Source: Branchiostoma floridae (lineage: Eukaryota > Chordata > Leptocardii > Amphioxiformes > Branchiostomatidae). From it: a DNA stretch of 64,000 nucleotides. The DNA lies in the NCBI RefSeq assembly GCF_000003815.2, contig NC_049980.1:291311-355310 (forward strand), in the 5' to 3' direction. Made by a program: the position numbers and the translations under genes. The notes beneath the pieces are model-generated. The model did no database searches and was not told the DNA's origin. It worked only from the letters and a program-made list of their open reading frames with translations. Of this stretch, positions 1 to 10,347 are shown in pieces (position 1 is the first letter of the stretch; each line of letters opens with the position of its first letter).

Positions 1-76
1 CGATATCTACAGCAAAAGGTCAAAGCCCGTTAACATAGGGGATATAGTCACACGCATAGAAAACAAGTACACTGAC

Positions 77-281
77 CTGAGCTATCATTTCTGGAACCGT
101 AAGTAGGGTTGACGTTCAGCTGGTCACGAACATCTTGAGCATCTACTTGTCGGCCTCCCCACCAAGTGACCCTCGGTTCTCGGTCAGGGTGTCCATCTGG
201 CCCGCCGATACCGGGGTCATCCTTTCGGTCTCCTCGACCTCGGGGATTTCGACCGGGATTGTCCTGAGTACGCTGCGCCAT
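77..281 (-). CDS. First coding exon of a lectin paralogue (gene continues beyond left edge)
   Basis: This exon starts at an ATG in a GCC-ATG-G context and encodes 68 residues. It ends in phase 1 at a GTCAGT donor (AGC TCA G|GTCAGT). It is the close paralogue of exon 1 of the gene at 5157-21263: the same MAQRTQDNPGRNPR start, the same WWGGRQVDA block and the same NVNPTYGS ending before the junction. By analogy it is the hydrophilic cytoplasmic head of a type II membrane lectin. The remaining exons would lie left of position 1 and are not visible. Conservation extends upstream of the ATG into the promoter. Function beyond the analogy is inference. Confidence 0.75.
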
Positions 282-480
282 GGCGGCTAGACGTATCGAA
301 TGACTTTCCGCTCTACGAAATCCTTCAATTATAGTCTGGCTTGGGGTGTTTTGAGTTTAGAAATCGTGATTTAATATGCACTATTGTTCATTATGTATGA
401 AGACGGTTCTAAGATCTTGGCTGCAGTATATAATGTGTTGCATAATGACATGTAATAACCAATGTTGTTTACTACATTTG
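282..480 (-). promoter_or_regulatory. Conserved upstream region of the lectin paralogue
   Basis: About 200 bases upstream of the ATG align almost base for base with 21264-21470, upstream of the second lectin gene. Shared blocks include GGCGGCTAGACGTA, CAATTATAGTCTGGCTTGGGG and AGAAATCGTGATTTAATATG. The match is as good as that of the coding exon, so this is either very recent duplication or a constrained promoter/5' UTR. No TATA box could be placed with confidence. Confidence 0.45.
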
Positions 481-831
481 GGGAGGGTCTTTAAATCTTG
501 TCGGGCATTACTTTTGTGTTGGCGTGAAAACAAGGCAGTATTGCAAAAAATAGTTTTCAACTCAAGTTTTAATCGAAGTTAAAGAAAGAAATGGCAACTA
601 TTGTTATTGACAACATCGATTAAAAAAGGAATCTAAATACGTATAAAAACTGGAGCAACTATATTGAGTACTGATTGTACAAATGGACGTTGCAACAAAC
701 CGGGTGAAGATGAAAAGAAAAGTCTTCCCAAATAACACAAAATTGTAGTTACTATAGTACAACTATCACTCCTGATTCATCTTAAAAAACATGGACTCAC
801 AAATGTGCACACCCCCCTCCCCACCCCACAG

Positions 832-1022
832 TTAACATCGGAGGAATGATTGGCCTGTTTATTGGAGCCAGCCTGCTGACCCTCCTGGAGGTGTGGGAGT
901 ACCTGTGGCAGCATCTGAAGGGGTTCCTCGGGAAACATAGAAAGGGGAATACTGTTTCACAAGTAAATTTAAAATCGAAGCAAGGCGTACAAGTCACATA
1001 CTTGGAGACTATATATTTGTAA
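832..1022 (+). CDS. Isolated terminal exon of a degenerin/ENaC channel
   Basis: After a pyrimidine-rich CCACCCCACAG acceptor the exon opens in phase 1 and encodes 63 residues to a TAA. It contains the family's second transmembrane signature: NIGGMIGLFIGAS (G-A-S selectivity filter), then LLTLLEVWEY, then a cytoplasmic tail of about 40 residues. It matches the terminal exon of the channel gene at 22822-31147 but lies on the opposite strand, 550 bases from the lectin paralogue's ATG. No other channel exon was found on this strand. It is either a relic of duplication plus inversion or the last exon of a gene whose other exons lie left of the window. Confidence 0.6.
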
Positions 1023-2685
1023 ACTTGCCGTATCTATTAAATTGTATCTTAAAGTATATATATCGATGTATAAATGAGTTTAGCTTTGTAAGTATTTTTC
1101 TTACTTTTACGTTTGGCTGTTCTTTGACTAATGATTTATATGTAAAGCTTTATGGCCCTTCCATTTTGTTGCGTTCTTATAAAAGAGAGGTCGAAGGTCA
1201 CCAAGATGGCTGCATAATAGCATGAATGTTTGCTGTTTCAATCCGTAAGACTGTATTATCTGGTGTGCCAAATTATGTTGGGCAGCACAGATTAAATGCC
1301 ATCCTCCATATGAGAGTAAGTATCAGATAACGAGGTCAATTTTAGTCATATTTTTTGTTTAAGGGACCTAATCTTTACCTCAAACTTTACGCCAGGCAAA
1401 CATTCAGTTCAACTCCAGCACACAAATACATTCTTTTACTTCATTTTATTTACGTTCTTTACAACGTTACATACCAGCCTGCTGTTGATACACAATTTTT
1501 CCAAGTTTTGTAACATTTTCAGTTAAAACACTTGAAGCCATTCTTTCAGGCATTCCGCATACGTATAACGGGAGGGGTCCAAAGTCCGGTAGGATTTTAA
1601 AATCATTTTTGCGGAGATATGCATAAGTCTCTGCACATAATAAGTGCAACTTGTTATGGACTAAACCTTGTTGTAAATAACTGAAAAGTCAGAGTATGTG
1701 TCCAAGTTGGTAAGCCCCAACAGATAACGATTGAAAAAAGTACACAAGTTTGATGCCTTCCGTGCATGCTGACGAGCGAACATATCGAGAACATGGCCCG
1801 GGAAACTATTTAATAATTCATCGTCAAATACGAAATGTAAAAAGATACCACCACAGATGAGAAGGCTATCTATAAAACTTCCTAAATAAGCACAGCTATG
1901 CCGTGTCTTTGCTTTTATAGTTGGATAATCGGAGCTAAATTATGCCGCATGTTCACGGCCCTGTCAACCTATGAAGGAAGCCGAGCGATGCTCAACACGA
2001 TGGAGTTAGTCAACCCGTCAGTAGAGTACCAATCATTCAAGAAAATCGATCCCTACCGACTAAAGAAATCCTGTAGTCATTTCTGCTGTTAAGACGAGGT
2101 TAAAGCAGGAAATACAGAAGCCGAAAGTGAAAAAGTGTAATCGCAGGATGACGTCAACAATGTGCCGCCATTTTTCTTTTTGGCGACAGGTTGGTTTCAC
2201 CGTGAGAGGTAATCCTTGTAAGTAAACGTATTTAAATATGCATCGTAATTCAAAATATTGCATATATATGTGACAAAAAATAGTATTGCAGAAGCTTAGC
2301 GTTATTTTGCATGCATAGGATGCTTAAAGATATGCAGAGATGGATTGGTTGTTAATTTATCGGAGTTTGGACCCCCTTTTTTGTGTTAGAATGTTCCACT
2401 GAAACGCAAGTCCAAACCTGCCAAAACTTTCGCGCGCTGTCAAAGTTAAGTTCGGAATGCTGCCGTTAAAGGAAACATATGTCTGCACAGCTTAAATCAC
2501 AGTTATATGGTTGTTAACAAGATCTTAAATTGTTTTTGATGGGTTCTCAGTCAAACGTACGATGACAAAAGCCATGCGCATTCACTTAGAACAGTTACCG
2601 GTCATTGGATCCCCCCGTTAGTGCATCAATATTGTTATAAGAATGACCTTCAAAGCAAATGCAGGTTACTTCTACCACTATAGCG
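1023..2685. other. No gene recognised
   Basis: Only short, unrelated open frames occur on either strand. None has conserved residues or flanking splice signals that I could support. The stretch is AT-rich. Confidence 0.5.
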
Positions 2686-3060
2686 GGTATTTCACTGGTC
2701 TGCGACAGTTTGCGACAGATATTCGCTAACAGGCATCAATTGGTCGCAAGTGGCAGCGAAAAGTGGCGACTAGTCGCCAACACGCGTGGCAACTGCAGAT
2801 TCCCTCAATGATGAATTTTGATTATTGTACAAGATTTGTAAATTCCAGAGGCTACTCTGGAATTTCTACTTATTTTGTATCAAATTTACGCTGTAGGTAA
2901 GGATGTGACGTTCCGCGATCCGAGCGCGGCCATTTTGTATGTCGAGGTAACGTATTTTACCCGTATGTCGCACGTCTGTGTGACCGCCAGGGGAAATTGG
3001 TGTTAAGTCTAAAAGTTGCCGCAATAATTTGTCGCCAACAAGAGCAAACCAGTGAAATCC
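2686..3060. mobile_element. MITE-like element with ATTTCACTGGT termini
   Basis: The left end reads GGTATTTCACTGGTCTGC and the reverse complement of the right end reads GGATTTCACTGGTTTGC, giving imperfect terminal inverted repeats about 375 bases apart. The subterminal sequence is rich in TCGC/GCGA. There is no coding capacity, so it is non-autonomous. The target duplication is unclear. Confidence 0.55.
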
Positions 3061-3749
3061 CTGTTTATTCCTCTAGTGTCTTCTTCACAAAAAAAGCTCT
3101 TTGGTATCTTTGGTGTTAGATTGAATATTCGAAAACTATTAAATACATATAATAAATGTATCATTGTGTCGATTGTATGTATACTTTGTACCCATGGTCT
3201 CTCTAAAAGGCTGTGATAAGTCACTGGGTAAGACACGCTGGTAAAAGTAGAATAAATGAATAAGATATGAATAAGTCTAAATCATCATCAGCACTAGTCA
3301 TCTTTCTTTGCTCATTTCTGGCTCAACCGGTAATGCCATTCTAATAAGCTACAATGTGATGTAACATGACAATGAAAATTACATTTATGTTTCTTACAGT
3401 GCAATATAATAATTTTAATAATTTTTTAATAAATAAACGAGTCTTGTACTCCCCCTTACTCCACAGAGGAATAGTTTATGCTATTGTATTAAAACCTGCC
3501 TATTGTATTAAAACTATCGTCGTCTTCAACCTTCAATTACAATAATGAGTGATAATGATCCTAATGACAAAGAATACACTCACGAAGTCTGGTCAGCATA
3601 GACATGGTCTTCATTTGTCCCCACTTCTGAGGAACGATTATCTCATACTTATTACATTCACTCAGTGCATTCACTCATATAACTTGAAGGGATGAAAAAG
3701 ATTGTTTTTACCCGTATTTTTTTTCCATCTTGCTCTTCCATTCCCCGGT
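3061..3749. other. No gene recognised
   Basis: AT-rich sequence with no supported coding region, RNA gene or repeat boundary. Confidence 0.4.
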
Positions 3750-4719
3750 TAACCCTACTCAGACCGGGCTTTTTTGGTCATCCCTGGACCGGGGGGGGGG
3801 GGGGGGGGCTTTTGAGGCCCTCCACTTCTAAGTCCTATAACTCTTGAACGACGCGCCGTAGGGCCACCAAATTTTTAGGACGTGATGTCGACATAATATT
3901 TGACAAGTATTTGACGTTTCACGTTTGAAGTTACGTTGACGTAAGATGACGTAATTATGACGTCATCAATTTGATTATATTGGCCGAACCCATGAAAAAA
4001 GGGTATTCTCAGAAAACTTCAAGTTATGCTACAAAAATGTAACAACAAGTGCAGATAACAGAATAATAATGTTAAGTACGACTTGCGTTGGCAATAGCAA
4101 CATCAATGACGTCAAAATGACGTCATAAAATGACGGCATGCACATCTAAGATACGAGTTGGGCTCCACCATATTATATCCACCACCTTGAATTTTCAAAA
4201 ATCCTTTTTTTGCAACAAATAATCACAAAGGGCAATGGAAATAGACTACATTCATTCATTTAGAAGGTTTTTGATGAAAAAATACCAGGTAGTTACAAAT
4301 TTTAAGGGATAATTAGCTTGTTATTCTTGATCTGGCCATACGGTCCGCCATCTTGGATTTTGGGCTGATGACGTCATCAAATTAGCATAATTTATGCATA
4401 TATAATTATGAAAGATATGCTAAATAATACAAGATTCTATTTATGTTACAAAATAGCAGTAATATGCCAAATAAATGTGAAAAATACATTGCTAGAAGCA
4501 AAAATAGTGATTTTTGGCAAAACTGCCTGTCAACAAACGGTTGCCATGGCAACACGAAAAAATGGAAAATTTGTCAATCTTCGTTAGATTGTTGCCAACA
4601 ATATTTTAGGAAAACTCACCAAATTTGGTGGCTCTAGCGTAAGCTGTTCTGGCGTTATAGGACATCGAAGTTGGCGCAGGCCTCAAATTCCCCCCCCCCC
4701 CCCGGTCTGAATAGGGTGA
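3750..4719. mobile_element. Non-autonomous element with poly-G/poly-C ends, copy 1
   Basis: The left end (AACCCTACTCAGACCGGG) and right end (CCGGTCTGAATAGGGTG) are inverted repeats, each followed inward by a long G or C homopolymer. The interior has many TGACGTCA/GACGTCAT-type words and no long frame. Related copies occur around 12190-12989 (reverse orientation) and 35713-36580. It is a dispersed non-coding transposon family. Confidence 0.6.
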
Positions 4720-5156
4720 ATATTCAAGTTGAGTCATCTGTCTTTTTTTTCCGATCAATTGATCCGGAATTTCGAATAAGAGTAGAATTACCGATTCCCT
4801 CAGATGTTGTTGTTCTTTTGTATGATACATCGCTTCAAAGCGATTTTATTCATCTTTTAAAATGTTTAAACCAAAACTGTACAGTTTGCTCTCTTCTGAC
4901 CTACAAGTTAATGGCCTGAAGGTTAATCCTGGATGCCTTGGTCAATATTGAAATGACCACCTTCCCCATTTCTGCATACATAACTTCAAAATGATGTGAT
5001 TTTCTTAGGGGCACTATTTGGCTATTACATAGTCTTTTTTGACAATGCAAACATGGTATTTAAAGTGACAGCCAATAGGAGCACTGCACACACATACATG
5101 TGATGGCTCCATTGGCCACTTCGGAACAGTACAATTGAATGAAAAATGCAGTTGAA

Positions 5157-5211
5157 TCAGGCATGTAGCTCTGACAAATCCTCCTGAACAGTGTTTATGG
5201 ACTTGTAGATA
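5157..5211 (-). CDS. Putative last exon of the lectin gene
   Basis: After a CCCCCTACAG acceptor, one base completes the phase-2 codon of the previous exon. Seventeen further codons then lead to TGA (reading IYKSINTV..LHA). It is the first in-phase candidate downstream, but it has no recognisable domain, so another exon could be used. Confidence 0.4.
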
Positions 5212-8200
5212 CTGTAGGGGGCGCACATATTAGATAAGTCAAACTACCGACCAGCAAGTTAATTGAACATATAAACATACTATTCTTTCACGGAAACCAG
5301 CTTTGAAAAAAATCCATAATTTTCAAATTGCTGAGGATATCTTTCAAAATCAACACGTCTTGACCTGTCTTACAGAACCAACAACTATTACATAATACTA
5401 ATGACAGCTGAGAAGATCTAAATGTCTTAAAGTTATATTCAAGACGTCATAGAAACCTTACGGGATGCAGGTGTTGATGGAGATGACCATCCGGTCAGCA
5501 ACCCCGAGGTCAGCACCTCCTGAAAGGGTAACGTTCTACAGGTCATCGATCTGGCTACAGAGTAGATGCAGATTTTGCAAAGAATTGTTCAGTATATTTA
5601 AGTACTCAATTAAAAAAATGTTTACAAGACGTACTGCTCGATAAGTACGACAATTTTCTCACTTGTCTATTCTACTCTACTCTACTCTACTCTACTCTAC
5701 TCTACTCTACTCTACTCTACTCTACTCTACTCTTCTTGACTCTATTCGACGCTATTCAACTCTATACTATTTTATTCTATTCTACACTGTTATTTTCTAT
5801 TCAACTCTACTTTATATTCTATTCTACTCAACATTAAGCTACTCTATCTTAGTCTATATTATTCTGTTCTATTCGTTTCTAATATTGCTATCCGTACAAA
5901 GTTTAAGGTACTGACCGTTAGCCCAGTTGATATAAATGGACTTTCTGGAGTACAGTATGGCTGGACCTGCGGGTACACGTTCCCACCTACACCCTGCCAG
6001 CGGTCCCGTCTCCACTACAGCCAGCCAGCCGGCGTCGTTAGCACACCCTCCGAAGTGACGGTTAATAAACCAAGATCTGTGGCAACAAAAATAATATCTA
6101 TCGATATTCCTCCCCCTCTAGTCACATATGGCACATGTTTGAGGACCCTCTCATGAAATGCAGTGTAAAGACGCTAACATATAACCAAACATTTGCCATG
6201 GTCTGCTATTTGTGGCGGGGACTTAACTCTTAACTTTGGTCTGGAGATGGTTGTTTATCTGTGGCGGGGGCTTAACTCTTAACCATGGTCTGGAGATGAA
6301 CGTTTATGAGTGACAGGGGCTTAATTCTCAACGACCGTCTGAAGAAGGTCGGGACGCAATAGTCGGTACCGTGGTGTAGAGGACGTCGGGAGGCCTTGGC
6401 CAGCTATTTTTCGCACGGGCGTAATTCATAACTATAGCATTAAGATAACTATAATGATATGCCGACAGCGGTATGGAGACGTGTGGGGGAGCCATGATGG
6501 ATCAAGGGTAACGTTATACAAACAATGGTATGGAGAGGGTTGGGAAGCAATGGTTAGTTATGTGTGACAGGTTTTGACTACTAATACGATAAACCGACCA
6601 TGGTATGAAAAGTTTGGGAAGCCATGGTTAGTTATGCGTGATAAGGATGAACTATAACGTTATACGAAACATAGCTCATGGAAAAAGTTAGGAAATCATG
6701 GTTATGTGTGACATTGGTTAGGGCATAACTTTATGCCAACCATGGTGTGGAGAAGGTTAGGACGCCATGGTTGGTTAATATGTTTAATATGGACTCCCAA
6801 ACATGTCTAAAGAATGTCGAGAAGCCATCAGTTTTTGCGTGACGGGTAGACTAACCTGCGAACTCCGGCAATGGAAAAGAAGTTTGTGTGTTCTGTCGGC
6901 AGGTCCGACCAAGGAGACGTCAGGAGGCGGTCCTTAGAGAACCAGCTGAACTTGTCACTGTTAACTCCGTCAAAGATCAACTCTCTAATCTCTGATCCTT
7001 GGAACAGAGAAACATTCACCTTGGAAAGATAAAATACATCAAGATTCAGAATCCTTTTTATCAATAGCAATTGTTTTGTTTTGTTACGATAGCTGCTGCT
7101 TGATATTTGGATATTCACCAATCTTCAGTGAATCAATACNNNNNNNNNNNNNNNNNNNNNNNNNNNNNNNNNNNNNNNNNNNNNNNNNNNNNNNNNNNNN
7201 NNNNNNNNNNNNNNNNNNNNNNNNNNNNNNNNNNNNNNNNNNNNNNNNNNNNNNNNNNNNNNNNNNNNNNNNNNNNNNNNNNNNNNNNNNNNNNNNNNNN
7301 NNNNNNNNNNNNNNNNNNNNNNNNNNNNNNNNNNNNNNNNNNNNNNNNNNNNNNNNNNNNNNNNNNNNNNNNNNNNNNNNNNNNNNNNNNNNNNNNNNNN
7401 CAGCGGTATAAAGATTCAAGGAATGAAACGTTGGTATTGTGTTTAAGATCGATTTTGCATGGCTTAACAATGTATTGCACAGGGCGCCAATTTGTTAGTT
7501 CCTCCCCAAAAGAAAATAGCCGCTACAATCGAAAATATGTAAAAAATAAAAAAAATAAAAAAACCTGAAGAAAAAAGGGGTCTGCCTAAACACCTGGAAC
7601 GACCTCGATCGGCTCTAATATGAAGTGTACACGGGACAATGACATTGTAGGGCGCCCTGGATACATTGTATTTATTCAAAAATGCAGCGCAAGTCATAAT
7701 TTTTACCATGGCCCTACCACCGCTCCACCCAACAATTTAAAAAAAGCACTTAGTATATAAGTACATGTATTATAACATTGAGTTCAATTGAATTATGAAA
7801 AATGACAATGATAGAATTGTGCTAAGCTGTAATCTATGAGCCAACAGCATTCACAGTTTTATCGTACTGTCGATTGTGGACTGAAGAAGGTAACGATAAC
7901 TTCCCCATGTAGACTCCTAATCCAACATGGCGTCCATCCATTTCTTCCATCTTGAAACCGGCGGACTAACTCCAAAAGTCTTGTAAATAATTTGGACTTT
8001 CTGCGTTACTTATAAATTAATAAATACATAAGCAATTTTTCCGGATCCAGAGTATGTACACTGCATATTCTTCTTCTTTTGTACTGACAAACCTCTAATT
8101 CTAGAGATTATCGGCAGACCCGTACTGGGGTTGTTTGAGGTCGTTTGAGGTGCTTTGGGAGACCGGGAGAAAGGGGAAGGCGGATGCGTACCCTTTTAAC

Positions 8201-10124
8201 CCCCAGAGTGTCCCATATGTCCACTAGCGGGCTCTTAAAGTGCCCGGTGTTGGCGTGATCGGAGCTCCAGGCCTTCACAGCCCAGTCACCAACTCCCGGC
8301 CGGATCTCAAAGACTACTTGCCAGTCGCAGGCTATGGAAAGAACCAAAGTGAAAAAAGGTCGTTAACATTTGAGAAATATCTATTTAATACCATTTCATG
8401 AAAAATCAAAGCCTAAATAAAAAATCATCATCATAAGTTCTTAGATTTTGTTCCGAGTTTATCACAGGGACGTAGAAGCACGGTCGTCGATAGGACGGGA
8501 GGCGATATGCGCTTTGCCCTGTTGCTCGATTTATACAAAAAGATTGAAAGGCCATACGTAGATGAATACGAAGAAGACACAATTGTTAATCCTATAGTAT
8601 AGCAGCAACCTTACTACTTGTAGTTTGTGTATGACTGCGTGTTTAGTGAATCTATAGATCATATGTAATATTTGTAAATTGGATGTAATTCAGTGCAGAA
8701 GGAACTCTGACACTGCGATTTCCCAATAAACACAATCTATCTATCCATCTATCTTACTGCTGAGCTTGAGTTGTCCTGCAATGAGTATTTCTTTTGAATA
8801 ACATATGAACTTACGCGGAGGAGAGGTTGTTGTTTCCGTTGTTGTCTGAGCTGTAGTGCTGAGCTGGCCTGCAAACAAATGTTCAAAATTATTGATGAAG
8901 TTTGCCAGATAGGCATAAAAGACTCCACACTATATAATAATCAGGAGTAATTAAGTTAATGCGCGCACGCACCTTCATGTAGCTGGCAGATGAATCCAAT
9001 TCGGACTCGGCAGTGTTTATTAACCCATGATGTAGACTTACTCCAAAAAAAATCCAGCACAGACACCGTAACCCTTTGGGTAACCAGGGTGCCAGTTGGA
9101 GTAGCCAGATGGCGTCAGGGCTTGACCGTCCTCAAATACCCCCTGACGTACCGTCCCGATCGACGTCGGTGAGTCCGAGCCAGCGACCCCACTTGATCTT
9201 TGGTGATAGACTGTCGAGGAAATTGTTGGTTACACTGTCCTTCGGCAGTGCTAACATCCCCCCGTCTGCGGCACAAGCATGCCTGGCCATATTCCAACTC
9301 CTCCTCGCCGCAAAGCTCTTGTAGCAAACTCCGTTAAAACGAACTTAGTCTGTTTTCGGACAACCAGTTAAAGAAAAAAGGTTACTAACCCGTGTGTCCT
9401 TTGCGTCACTTCTGAATCTTTCATTCTTCAACTATCTCCTTGGATTGGAACCCCTAAACACCAACACCCATGCGGTGCCAAAATTGAATATTAGGAAGCT
9501 CATGAGTATAAGCTCANNNNNNNNNNNNNNNNNNNNNNNNNNNNNNNNNNNNNNNNNNNNNNNNNNNNNNNNNNNNNNNNNNNNNNNNNNNNNNNNNNNN
9601 NNNNNNNNNNNNNNNNGCTGAATATTATTCTGCGAGGGAAGACAATTGTCAAGACGAGAATTTTTCACAAATCAGGGAAATCTCCTTTGACATATTACCC
9701 ACAAGTCGTGTCACTGCGCATGCGCACTTTAAATGTTGCACGAGCGTACACCGCTTTGTCCTGACGTGATCTGCAACAGTTGCACCAGGACATCCAGACC
9801 ACTTCATGTCAAGGACAAATGATACATTGTAAAAAGTAAGGATGTATGCCTTCTGGATGGTTTCACGATACACAAGGTTGATGAATGTTTTTAGAGACTC
9901 ACATTTTTTTTTCACCTGCAGTGTTTTTTTTAGATCTATTATGTTTCCATTTCACATTTTGGTTATGCACTTCTGATAATTTTCGAAAAAAATCCAAATA
10001 GTTGCATGTATCCATCTGTTAGTGTTTAAGCAAACGGGCCTGAAGCTTTCATATGTCACAAATATGTAATATGTGTGTGTGTGTGTTATTTGTATGTGTA
10101 TGTGTATGTGTATGTGTATGTGAA

Positions 10125-10179
<55 letters not shown>

Positions 10180-10229
10180 GTGAATGTGTATGAGTATGTG
10201 TATATGTATATGTATGTGTATTATGTATA

Positions 10230-10266
<37 letters not shown>

Positions 10267-10316
10267 GTGAATGTGTATGAGTATGTGTATATGTATATGT
10301 ATGTGTATTATGTATA

Positions 10317-10347
<31 letters not shown>

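Noticed and set aside
5014..5226. A 70-residue minus-strand frame
   Set aside because: Only its splice-compatible part (5157-5211) is kept as the putative last lectin exon, in a different frame context.
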